NCBI GenBank assembly: GCA_900542305.1
Contig: UQMU01000058.1
Location: forward strand, 1-6,224
Origin: an uncultured Collinsella sp.
GTDB lineage: Bacteria > Actinomycetota > Coriobacteriia > Coriobacteriales > Coriobacteriaceae
DNA: 6,224 bases
Direction of reading: 5' to 3'
Shown here: piece after piece, positions 1-6,000 of the stretch
How positions within the stretch are numbered: position 1 is the first letter of the stretch
Layout of the letters: each line of letters begins with the position of its first letter
Program-made: the position numbers and the translations under genes
Notes under the pieces: generated by a model
The model's database searches: none
What the model was told of the DNA's origin: nothing
The model's input: only the letters and a program-made list of their open reading frames with translations

Positions 1-55
1 GAGCGTCCGGCTGATAACCGGGAGGTCACAAGTTCGAATCTTGTCAGGTCCACCA
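1..55 (+). tRNA. tRNA-Ile (GAU), 3' part, cut by window start
   Basis: This is the 3' part of an isoleucine tRNA. The anticodon GAT is at 13-15, the T-loop reads TTCGAAT, and a CCA end is encoded at 53-55. All 55 bases are identical to 225-279 of the complete tRNA-Ile further on, so by comparison only the first 22 nt (acceptor 5' strand and most of the D arm) lie outside the window. It probably belongs to a larger tRNA cluster extending to the left. Confidence 0.95.
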
Positions 56-66
56 CTTTCTTTCGC

Positions 67-111
67 AATAAACACCCCAGCGAGAGCCGAGTCGCCGCTG
101 GGGTGTTTATT
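67..111 (+). terminator. Terminator-like hairpin inside the tRNA cluster
   Basis: A perfect 16-bp inverted repeat: arm 67-82 pairs with arm 96-111 around a 13-nt loop. The stem has a GC core (ACCCCAGCG / CGCTGGGGT) with an A-rich 5' foot and a T-rich 3' foot (TGTTTATT). This is the form of an intrinsic terminator, possibly working in both directions. The run of T is short and interrupted, so termination may be incomplete. It starts 11 nt after one tRNA and ends 11 nt before the next. Confidence 0.7.
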
Positions 112-122
112 ACTGTCTCCGT

Positions 123-198
123 GGGGGTTTAGCTCAGCTGGGAGAGCGCGGGCTTTGCAAGCCTGAGGTCAGGGGTTCGATCCCCCTAACCTCCACCA
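123..198 (+). tRNA. tRNA-Ala (UGC)
   Basis: A complete 76-nt alanine tRNA. The acceptor 5' strand GGGGGTT (123-129) pairs with AACCTCC (188-194) with one G-U pair. The D arm is GCTCAGCTGGGAGAGC, the anticodon TGC is at 156-158 in the loop CTTTGCAAG, the T-loop is TTCGATC, the discriminator is A195 and CCA is encoded at 196-198. It reads GCA codons and other GCN codons by wobble. Only 4 nt separate it from the next tRNA-Ile, so the two are surely made as one precursor. Confidence 0.97.
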
Positions 199-202
199 TG
201 AT

Positions 203-279
203 GGACCTGTAGCTCAGTTGGTTAGAGCGTCCGGCTGATAACCGGGAGGTCACAAGTTCGAATCTTGTCAGGTCCACCA
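203..279 (+). tRNA. tRNA-Ile (GAU)
   Basis: A complete 77-nt isoleucine tRNA. The acceptor 5' strand GGACCTG (203-209) pairs perfectly with CAGGTCC (269-275). The anticodon GAT is at 237-239, the T-loop is TTCGAAT, the discriminator is A276 and CCA is encoded at 277-279. It reads AUC and AUU. It is the second copy of the same tRNA-Ile in 280 nt. Ala-Ile pairs are common in rRNA spacers, but no rRNA sequence is visible here, so this seems to be a free-standing tRNA cluster. Confidence 0.98.
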
Positions 280-293
280 TCAAAACTGTGAAG

Positions 294-326
294 AGCCCTG
301 AGGCGTTGCCTCGGGGCTTTTTTCTT
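294..326 (+). terminator. Intrinsic terminator of the tRNA cluster
   Basis: An 11-bp stem (294-304 with 308-318, one G-T pair) carries a 3-nt loop and is followed directly by TTTTTTCTT. GC-rich stem, tiny loop and T run make a textbook Rho-independent terminator, 15 nt after the end of tRNA-Ile. It separates the tRNA cluster from the protein genes downstream. Confidence 0.92.
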
Positions 327-351
327 GTCTGCGATAAATCTCATTTTGGTT

Positions 352-381
352 TTGTGTGCTGTGCGAAAGATTGGGTAGTAT
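352..381 (+). promoter_or_regulatory. Candidate promoter for the nuclease operon
   Basis: TTGTGT (352-357) and TAGTAT (376-381) are separated by 18 nt and resemble sigma-70-type -35 and -10 boxes. They lie in the AT-richer stretch between the tRNA terminator and the first protein gene, which is where a promoter is expected. The implied leader would be about 50 nt. Based on eye matching to the consensus only. Confidence 0.4.
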
Positions 382-438
382 AGCTATTCAATGCGGCAAC
401 CCTGCCGCGTGTTAACCGCTACGTACCGGAGGTGTTCC

Positions 439-939
439 ATGGTTCGTGTCGACATAGAGACCATCGTCATGGCCGCCGGTCCCGTGCCATCGCTTATCGT
501 GCTTCGCGAGCGCTGCAGTAAATCGGACTCGCCCGCGCCGTTGCGTTCCCTTTCCATTCAGACTGGTTCGTTTGAGGCTGCTGCCATTAGCCGTGGCATC
601 GATAGTGGCCGCGCCGAGCGCCCGATTACCCATGACCTGCTGCTCGATACTGTTAGCGCCCTGGGCGCCAAGCTCGAGCGCATCGAGATCGTTCGCGCCG
701 AGCCGCCGGTGTTCTACGCGACGATCGTTGTGCTGGTCGATGGCGACGAGCGCAAGATCGACGCCCGCCCCAGTGATGCCATTGCCCTTGCCGTGCGCAG
801 CAATGCTCCCATGTTTGTGGAGGATGACATCATGAATCGCTTGGGCACTGTTTCTACCCATGCCGAGGAAGTTGACGACGAGCAGGAGTTCGAGAAGTTC
901 GACGAGTTCGTCCATACGCTCTCCCCCGATGATTTCTAA
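439..939 (+). CDS. Bifunctional nuclease family protein (BFN, DUF151)
   Basis: A 166-aa protein of the bifunctional nuclease domain family (DUF151). Members have been reported to have DNase and RNase activity, but the role in actinobacteria is poorly defined. Visible hallmarks are RPITHDLL (61-68), FYATI (92-96) and the signature DARPSDAIALAVR (108-120). The length is close to that of single-domain actinobacterial homologues. No UVR domain follows; the tail (142-157) is strongly acidic and probably helical. An in-frame ATG at 391 would add 16 residues, but the ATG at 439 is preferred because GGAGGT lies 5 nt before it and the protein then begins in the family style (MVRVDIETIV). It is first in a probable operon: the next gene's ATG follows its stop codon without a gap. 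The family assignment is firm; cellular function is inference. Confidence 0.92.
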   Translation: MVRVDIETIVMAAGPVPSLIVLRERCSKSDSPAPLRSLSIQTGSFEAAAISRGIDSGRAERPITHDLLLDTVSALGAKLERIEIVRAEPPVFYATIVVLVDGDERKIDARPSDAIALAVRSNAPMFVEDDIMNRLGTVSTHAEEVDDEQEFEKFDEFVHTLSPDDF

Positions 940-1329
940 ATGCGGGGCGGCCAGGTTGCGGAGCGTTCGCTGATGGCCGGCGGCATGTCTGCCGAGGCGG
1001 CGGCTATCGCGCGTGAAGCCCAGATGCGCTCGGAGGCATCCGAGGCGGCTCGCATTGCCTATGTGACGCAGGCCCGCACGCTTCGTGAACGCCGCGGCTC
1101 GTTTATCAAGATGGTTGTCATCTCCGTCCTTGTCGCGGCAATCTGCTCGCGCCTTCGTGGTACAGTTGGTGCGCTTGGGTTTTCGATCTCTACGGGCCTG
1201 GTGATCTGGGGTGTGGTCGACGCGGTAATGCTGACTAGTCAGATCAAGGTGCTCGACAAGCGCGCGATGGATATGATGCGCGCCCGCGACGCTGCCGCTA
1301 AGATCGCCGCCGAGGCACAGGAACTGTAA
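940..1329 (+). CDS. Small membrane protein with two predicted helices, function unknown
   Basis: I do not recognise this 129-aa protein. It has an Ala/Glu/Arg-rich, probably helical N-terminal part (about 14-53), two hydrophobic segments (about 55-70 and 76-98) joined by the short basic turn RLRG, and a second charged helical tail (100-128). This suggests a hairpin in the membrane with both charged ends on the same side, probably cytoplasmic. The start is uncertain. ATG 940 directly follows the TAA of the nuclease gene and could be used by translational coupling but has no clear ribosome binding site. ATG 973 (residue 12) has GGAG 9 nt upstream and is a good alternative. The gap to the next gene is 30 nt, so all three genes are probably cotranscribed. 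Coding is supported by the G/C third-position bias and tight packing. Confidence 0.78.
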   Translation: MRGGQVAERSLMAGGMSAEAAAIAREAQMRSEASEAARIAYVTQARTLRERRGSFIKMVVISVLVAAICSRLRGTVGALGFSISTGLVIWGVVDAVMLTSQIKVLDKRAMDMMRARDAAAKIAAEAQEL

Positions 1330-1359
1330 CGACGCCGGACTCGATGGGAAGGTCTAAAG

Positions 1360-1809
1360 ATGGCACAGGATATGCAGGACGCCGGTAACGTCTCCGCCGA
1401 GCTCGACGCCATGGTGTGCGATCTGATCGGCGCCTTCTTGGACGACCTGGCCGCGGGCGAGAACCCGGGCGTGGTCGTGGCAATCGAGGACGCTGCTTCC
1501 AACCGATATCTGGCGGCGCTCGACGAGGACGGCGAAGAGGCGTGCCTGGAGGCGGCCACCAACTTTATCTCCGAGCACAAGATGGGCCTTAAGGACGAGG
1601 GCCTGGGCCGCATCGCCCGTTACGCCATCGGCTACACCGGTTGTGTCGAGATCGATGGCGGCTACCATGACGCCCTGCTCGTGAGCTTCTTCGAAACCAC
1701 GCTCGAGAGCGGCTTTTCGGCATACGTACTGTACGAGGGTGTGGGCGCCGGCGATGGTTTTATGTGGAGCGACCCTGAACCTGCAGGTGAGGAAACCCCT
1801 CTAATCTAA
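1360..1809 (+). CDS. Conserved-looking acidic protein, function unknown
   Basis: A 149-aa protein I cannot assign to a family. It is acidic and soluble, with no signal peptide or membrane segment. The N-terminal third looks helical (VSAELDAMVCDLIGAFLDDL, 11-30), followed by an alternating strand/helix region. The C-terminal half has many aromatic and Gly residues (RYAIGYTGCVEIDGGYHD at 87-104, FSAYVLYEGVGAGDGFMW at 119-136), suggesting a compact beta-rich fold. The start is supported by GGGAAGG 7-8 nt before the ATG. It lies 30 nt after the membrane protein gene and is the last gene before a 117-nt gap ahead of typA. Its position suggests a shared transcript with the nuclease, but no functional link can be read from the sequence. 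C20, C62 and C95 do not form a recognisable metal motif. Confidence 0.82.
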   Translation: MAQDMQDAGNVSAELDAMVCDLIGAFLDDLAAGENPGVVVAIEDAASNRYLAALDEDGEEACLEAATNFISEHKMGLKDEGLGRIARYAIGYTGCVEIDGGYHDALLVSFFETTLESGFSAYVLYEGVGAGDGFMWSDPEPAGEETPLI

Positions 1810-1876
1810 AATCGCTAAAATAAACGAGTTTTCGGTAAAAGGCTCAATATTCCCGCTGAGCGTTGTGTTGCTGGGC

Positions 1877-1908
1877 GGGTCGCATACGCGTGCCGGTTGT
1901 ATATAGAT
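1877..1908 (+). promoter_or_regulatory. Candidate typA promoter (weak)
   Basis: TATATA (1900-1905) lies 22 nt before the typA start in the 117-nt gap and could be a -10 box, giving a leader of about 15 nt that still holds the ribosome binding site. The bases at the -35 position (GGGTCG, 1877-1882, 17-nt spacing) do not match the sigma-70 consensus, so activation or a different promoter is possible. No terminator is seen between the upstream gene and typA, so readthrough may also contribute. Confidence 0.3.
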
Positions 1909-1926
1909 AGAAGATAGGGGAACTAC

Positions 1927-3765
1927 ATGCGCGTAGACAATCTGAGGAACATCGCCATCATCGCTCACGTCGACCACGGCAAGACGACGATGGTCGACAA
2001 GCTCCTGCGTGCCACGGACGCCTTCCGTGCCAACCAGCAGGTCGAGGACCGCGTCCTGGATTCTAACGACCAGGAGCGCGAGCGCGGCATTACGATTCTC
2101 GCCAAGAACATCTCTATCGAGTACAAGGACGTTAAGATCAACGTCATCGACACTCCGGGCCACGCCGACTTTGGCGGCGAGGTCGAGCGCGTGCTGCGTA
2201 TGGCCGACGGCGCCCTGCTGCTGGTCGACGCCTTTGAGGGCCCCATGCCCCAGACCCGCTTCGTGCTGCGTCACGCTATCGACACCGGCCTCAAGATCAT
2301 GATCGTCATCAACAAGATTGACCGTCCGGGTGCTAACCCCGAGAAGGCCTACAACGACTGCCTGGACCTTATGGCCGACCTGGGCGCCACCGACGACCAG
2401 CTTGAGTTCGCCATGGAGCACGTGGTCTACGCCAGCGCTATGAATGGCTTTGCCCGCCTTGATCCCAACGACGGCAACATGGACATGTATCCGCTGCTCG
2501 ATATGATCATCGACGACATGCCCGCGCCCGAGGTTGACGAGAACGCCCCGCTGGCCATGCAGTGCGTGACCATCGACCACTCCAACTTCGTTGGTCGTAT
2601 CGGCATCGGCCGCGTGTACTCCGGCACCATCCACCAGGGCGACCAGATCCTGGTTGTCAAGAACGACGGCTCCAGCGCTACCGCCACCGTCAAGCAGCTC
2701 TTTACCTTCGACTACCTGGGCCGCACCGAGTGCCAGGAAGTCGGCGCCGGCGACATCGCCGCTGTCGTGGGCATCGACCGCACCGATATCGGCGATGTCT
2801 ACACCGATCCCGAGAACCCCGTCGAGCTCGAGCCCATCGAGATCGACCCGCCGACCCTGTCCATCGTCTTCGAGGCTTCGACCTCCCCGCTCGTCGGCCG
2901 CGACGGCGACATCGTGGGCGCCCGTCAGCTCAAGGAGCGCCTGTTCAACGAGGCCGAGAACAACGTGACCATGAAGATCGAGGAGCTCGAGGACAAGAGC
3001 GGCGTCGAGGTCTCGGGCCGCGGCATCCTGCACCTGTCCGTCCTGATGGAGTCCATGCGCCGCGAGGGCTTTGAGTTCCAGGTCGGCCGTCCCCGCGTCC
3101 TGTTTAAGAAGGACGAGAACGGCAACAAGATGGAGCCTGTCGAGCAGGCCGTCGTCGAGTGCCCGGACGAGTACTCGGGCAAGGTCGTTGAGGTCTTCGG
3201 TACCTCCGGCGGCATCATGACGAGTATGGACACCTCGGGCATCGTGACGCACCTCGAGTTTAAGATCCCGACCCGCGGCATCATGGGTCTTAAGAACCGC
3301 ATCATGAATGTCACCCACGGCGAGGGCGTGTTCTACCACACCTTCCTGGAGTATGGTCCCTACGCCGGCGAGATCGGCAACCGTCAGAACGGCGCCATGA
3401 TCTCCATGACCACCGAGAAGGCCGTTGCCTACGCTCTGGGTACGCTGCAGGAGCGCGGCCAGCTGTTTGTTGAGCCGGGCACCGAGTGCTACGAGGGCAT
3501 GATCGTGGGCGAGCGCAGCAAGGCTGGCGACATGGTCGTCAACATCGCCCGTACCAAGAACCTGGGCAACCAGCGTTCCTCGACCTCCGATATCTCCGTC
3601 CAGCTGGTGCCGCCCCGCACCTTCTCGCTGGAGGAGGCGCTGGAGTACATCGCCGACGACGAGCTGGTCGAGATCACTCCCAAGAACATCCGCCTACGCA
3701 AGCGTCTGCTCAACGCCACCGACCGCAAGAAGGCTGCCGTCCGCGCCGGCCAGGTCAACAAATAA
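1927..3765 (+). CDS. typA: Translational GTPase TypA/BipA
   Basis: A 612-aa ribosome-associated GTPase of the EF-G/LepA class. Family work links TypA to 50S subunit assembly and growth under stress such as cold. All G motifs are present: G1 AHVDHGKT (13-20), G2 RERGITI (51-57), G3 DTPGH (75-79), G4 NKID (129-132) and G5 SAM (170-172). The GTPase domain (1-200) is followed by a beta-barrel domain (about 206-300), the EF-G domain III-like part with VSGRGILHLS (362-371), an EF-G domain V-like part (about 402-480) and the BipA-specific C-terminal domain (about 485-600) ending in TPKNIRLRK. The length is normal. In the C-terminal domain LGNQR (546-550) stands where I recall LTNxR in other members. 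The start is set by AGGGG 6 nt before the ATG. Strong codon bias suggests high expression. It ends 27 nt before a strong terminator. Confidence 0.98.
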   Translation: MRVDNLRNIAIIAHVDHGKTTMVDKLLRATDAFRANQQVEDRVLDSNDQERERGITILAKNISIEYKDVKINVIDTPGHADFGGEVERVLRMADGALLLVDAFEGPMPQTRFVLRHAIDTGLKIMIVINKIDRPGANPEKAYNDCLDLMADLGATDDQLEFAMEHVVYASAMNGFARLDPNDGNMDMYPLLDMIIDDMPAPEVDENAPLAMQCVTIDHSNFVGRIGIGRVYSGTIHQGDQILVVKNDGSSATATVKQLFTFDYLGRTECQEVGAGDIAAVVGIDRTDIGDVYTDPENPVELEPIEIDPPTLSIVFEASTSPLVGRDGDIVGARQLKERLFNEAENNVTMKIEELEDKSGVEVSGRGILHLSVLMESMRREGFEFQVGRPRVLFKKDENGNKMEPVEQAVVECPDEYSGKVVEVFGTSGGIMTSMDTSGIVTHLEFKIPTRGIMGLKNRIMNVTHGEGVFYHTFLEYGPYAGEIGNRQNGAMISMTTEKAVAYALGTLQERGQLFVEPGTECYEGMIVGERSKAGDMVVNIARTKNLGNQRSSTSDISVQLVPPRTFSLEEALEYIADDELVEITPKNIRLRKRLLNATDRKKAAVRAGQVNK

Positions 3766-3792
3766 GCGCTGGGCTTTATAGCGTCTAACAAG

Positions 3793-3827
3793 AAAGGGCG
3801 TCGACCGCGATGGTCGGCGCCCTTTTT
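3793..3827 (+). terminator. Bidirectional terminator between typA and the convergent gene
   Basis: A 14-bp stem (3793-3806 with 3812-3825, one G-T pair) has a 5-nt loop GCGAT and a T run (TTTTT, 3823-3827) on the + strand. Read on the - strand, the stem is followed by CTTTCTTGTT, so it can also end transcription of the - strand gene stopping at 3893. It serves both convergent genes. Confidence 0.93.
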
Positions 3828-3854
3828 GGTTCAGGGGGCAGGTTCGTTTGCGCC

Positions 3855-3883
3855 GCCACAAAGGTGCTTGGCATCTTTGTGGC
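3855..3883. repeat. Second hairpin in the convergent gap, no T run
   Basis: A 13-bp inverted repeat (3855-3867 with 3871-3883) with a 3-nt loop TTG. On the + strand all positions pair, one as G-U (3864 with 3874). On the - strand the same position becomes an A-C mismatch. No T run follows on either strand, so it is not a standard intrinsic terminator. It may protect an mRNA 3' end or assist the neighbouring terminator. Confidence 0.6.
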
Positions 3884-3892
3884 AGTTAGCTG

Positions 3893-5038
3893 CTAAGCGG
3901 TGGGGAGTCCCGGCGTGTTAGTCGGCTGCTGCGACTTGAGGCGGGCGTTGCGCCAGATGATCTGGATGATGTAGCCGAGCATAAAGACAAAGGCCACACC
4001 GCTGATGAAGCCGCCTACGAGGGGAAACCCTGTGAGGGCGCCTGCGGCGATGCCACCCACGGCTGCCATGGCGTAGCGGTTTTGGCTGTGTCCGACCATG
4101 CGGGCGATCGCGCACCCCGCAAAGGCGTTCGACACCAATGCGATGCCGATAACGCCGCACATGAGGGCTCCGGCAAGCGATAGACCAGCGATGGAGATAA
4201 TCAGCAGTAGGACGGCGGGGACGATAGCAATCGTGCCCAGAAGACCGCTCACCCACAGGGGCGTGGGGCGCTGGTGGAGCATGCCGGCGGCGCTGGCGGT
4301 CGCGCGCGGAAAGACGAGCTCGAGTAGCAGGGCGACAAAGCAGGTGGAAAGCGCCACGGCGACGGTGCCGCCGATGACATCGTTAACGGTGGAAGTATCC
4401 TCGTTTTCGGTGCGGTCGATCTTGAGCGCGCCGACCTCGGCTCCCGCGGCGCGCTCGGGGTCCTCGGAGACGTGCGCGTTCACGGTGCCGGTGATGTGGG
4501 CGTTCTTGCCCAGGATGAGCTTGTCGGCCCAAACCTCGACATCGCCATCGACGGTGCCATCGATGGTTACCGTGTCGCCCGCAAGCGCTGCCGACCTGGC
4601 GGAGCCGCGCAGGGCAACCGTCTCGCCCATCGCATAGAAACAGTTGGCGGTGCTACCGGTGTTGAGCACAACGTGCTGGCCGGCCACCGTGACGCTGCCA
4701 TCAACCGTGGTCTTGGCGATGTCGATGGTGCGCGCCGCCAGGCGAATGGCGCCGCCTACGGTGCAGTCGCGAATCGATAGGCTCTCGCCCGCCGCGATAA
4801 TATCGCGGCCGATGGAGGCATCGTCCAAGTTGAGGGCCTGGCCGGCCCAGTACAGGTCACCATCGACGCCGGACGGATTGGCGTCATTGTCGGTCGCAAG
4901 TACATTGCCTGCGGTGTCCGTGCCGGCGAACGACGCCGTGGGAAGCACGGTGATCGCCAGCGCGATGAGCGCGAATAGGATGGTGATGCGGCCCCACGCT
5001 TTACGGCGCTGGCTCGACGGGAATTGATTGCAGGGCAT
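3893..5038 (-). CDS. Exported bactofilin-like beta-repeat protein with C-terminal membrane helices
   Basis: A 381-aa membrane protein. The N-terminus is a signal sequence: basic RRK (11-13), hydrophobic core 18-33 and a plausible cleavage site after ASFA (35-38). Residues 61-190 are short repeats rich in Gly, Val, Thr and Asp, such as SIGRDIIAAGESLSI (75-89) and VDGSVTVAGQHVVL (112-125), typical of the right-handed beta-helix of bactofilin/polymer-forming proteins (DUF583). A charged linker (191-218) leads to hydrophobic segments at about 221-243, 262-285, 286-312 and 323-362 (the last possibly two helices), then a short polar tail. Classical bactofilins are cytosolic; here the beta part should lie outside the membrane. 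An in-frame ATG at 5086 is possible, but the ATG at 5038 is preferred because AAGGA lies 6 nt before it and the signal peptide then has a normal length. The family is an inference from repeat pattern; function is unknown, perhaps envelope structure or sensing. Confidence 0.85.
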   Translation of the reverse strand: MPCNQFPSSQRRKAWGRITILFALIALAITVLPTASFAGTDTAGNVLATDNDANPSGVDGDLYWAGQALNLDDASIGRDIIAAGESLSIRDCTVGGAIRLAARTIDIAKTTVDGSVTVAGQHVVLNTGSTANCFYAMGETVALRGSARSAALAGDTVTIDGTVDGDVEVWADKLILGKNAHITGTVNAHVSEDPERAAGAEVGALKIDRTENEDTSTVNDVIGGTVAVALSTCFVALLLELVFPRATASAAGMLHQRPTPLWVSGLLGTIAIVPAVLLLIISIAGLSLAGALMCGVIGIALVSNAFAGCAIARMVGHSQNRYAMAAVGGIAAGALTGFPLVGGFISGVAFVFMLGYIIQIIWRNARLKSQQPTNTPGLPTA

Positions 5039-5050
5039 AGTGAATCCTTT

Positions 5051-5075
5051 GTTAGATACTCGGCATATACCTAAC
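5051..5075 (-). promoter_or_regulatory. Dyad upstream of the bactofilin-like gene, possible operator
   Basis: Arms GTTAGATA (5051-5058) and TACCTAAC (5068-5075) form an 8-bp inverted repeat with one non-Watson-Crick position and a 9-nt centre. In the - strand transcript this position is a G-U pair. It ends 12 nt before the start codon, next to the AAGGA ribosome binding site. It could be a repressor operator or a leader hairpin affecting translation. I found no convincing -35/-10 pair around it. Confidence 0.4.
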
Positions 5076-5144
5076 AGGGTACCCAACGCGTGGGCGCTCT
5101 AAAAGAACCTCTCGGTTGCATTTCGAAGGGTCGTGCCGTGCTGT

Positions 5145-5834
5145 CTACTTTTTACGGTGCAAAAAGCGCGCGATATCTTCTTCGGTGGGGCTTTTGATGT
5201 CAAAGCGCAGCGAGAGCCAGCGCAGACCCATGGTCACGACAACGCATACGACCAGCGCGGCGACATTGCTCATGATGCCGCTCATAACGAGACACACATA
5301 GCTTGTCGATCCGGCGATGGCGGCGATGGCATAAAAGTTAGTACGTTGGAAAATGCCCGGAACCACGCCCATAAAGCCGTCGCGCAGCATGCCGCCGCCC
5401 ACCGCGGTAAAAAAGCCCATCATGATGCACACCGCCGGCGCAAAGCCGTAGACCAGCGCCTTGTCTGCGCCGGTTGCCGCATAGATGCCGACCGAGATGA
5501 TGTCGAGCAAGGGGATGAGTTTTTCGGGCTTGTCGACGATAGCCGGGAAGATATAGATGATGGCTGCCGTGGCAATGGAAAGCGGGAGCGCCATCGGCTG
5601 GTTGAGGATGTAGACGTTGCCTACCTGCAGCGTCATATCGCGTAAAAGACCGCCGCCCAGTCCGCAGACCACGGCGAGCGCAACTGCACCCACCAGGTCG
5701 AGCTTATGCTCGCGCGCAACCAGCACGCCCGAGATCGATGCAGCGACAACAGCGAACATCTCGAGCCAAAACGGGATGGCAACCATGGCATCCGAGGCGT
5801 GTGCGGTAACGATCATAGCGGCGGCAACGGGCAA
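5145..5834 (-). CDS. UPF0126/TRIC family membrane protein (putative small-solute or cation channel)
   Basis: A 229-aa integral membrane protein with two copies of the UPF0126 domain. The repeat signatures are GLGGGLLRD (58-66) and AVGGGMLRD (144-152), each at the end of a Gly-rich helix. About seven hydrophobic segments can be read (roughly 24-40, 47-63, 84-101, 107-122, 130-148, 166-184, 187-205), as in TRIC-type channels. Bacterial members are known as trimeric cation channels in structure work and are annotated as glycine transporters in some databases; substrate here is unknown. The start is TTG at 5834, with AAGGA 7 nt upstream. The next in-frame ATG (5816) lies too far from that site. 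The C-terminus is charged and cytoplasmic-looking. It lies 106 nt upstream of the bactofilin-like gene on the same strand with no strong terminator between, so cotranscription is possible. Confidence 0.93.
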   Translation of the reverse strand: MPVAAAMIVTAHASDAMVAIPFWLEMFAVVAASISGVLVAREHKLDLVGAVALAVVCGLGGGLLRDMTLQVGNVYILNQPMALPLSIATAAIIYIFPAIVDKPEKLIPLLDIISVGIYAATGADKALVYGFAPAVCIMMGFFTAVGGGMLRDGFMGVVPGIFQRTNFYAIAAIAGSTSYVCLVMSGIMSNVAALVVCVVVTMGLRWLSLRFDIKSPTEEDIARFLHRKK

Positions 5835-6000
5835 GATGGGGTCCTTTGAGTTACGGGTTTAGACAATGCCCGTACATAGTACATGTTCGGCGCCGATTGC
5901 GACCCTATTGCTCGGCAAACGGTCGGGACTGGGTACGGTCATAGGTTCCATGTTTGGGGATCCGGGTTGATGCTGAACGCGATGGGGGCGTGGTCGAATA
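5835..6000. other. Intergenic stretch without a gene
   Basis: Apart from the candidate promoter of the - strand gene at its left edge, I see no gene, tRNA or clear hairpin here. The short open frames in it have no ribosome binding site and unconvincing composition. A short repeat ACGGTC occurs at 5929-5934 and 5975 onward does not continue it, so it is of no clear meaning. Confidence 0.5.
5876..5905 (-). promoter_or_regulatory. Candidate promoter of the UPF0126/TRIC gene (weak)
   Basis: On the - strand TACTAT (5881-5876) could be a -10 box, giving a leader of about 35 nt. It sits in a short symmetric stretch with GTAC on both sides (5872-5882). The upstream bases GGGTCG (5905-5900, 18-nt spacing) are not a sigma-70-like -35, but match those at the same place before typA. 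Confidence 0.28.

Noticed and set aside
391..438. Upstream ATG start for the BFN nuclease protein
   Set aside because: The extra 16 residues (many Arg and Cys) do not fit the family, and there is no ribosome binding site before 391, while GGAGGT lies at the right distance before 439.
1842..1861. Small inverted repeat GCTCA/TGAGC before typA as a terminator
   Set aside because: Only 5 bp with a 10-nt loop and no T run.
1801..3339. Open frame of 512 codons on the - strand opposite typA
   Set aside because: It is the mirror of the strongly biased typA codon use, which removes stop codons on the complement. Its product is a low-complexity string of V, D, L, H and A, and no ribosome binding site or known motif is seen. 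TypA on the other strand is certain.
5039..5086. Upstream ATG start for the bactofilin-like protein
   Set aside because: It would add 16 residues in front of a normal signal peptide and run through the dyad; the AAGGA site favours 5038.
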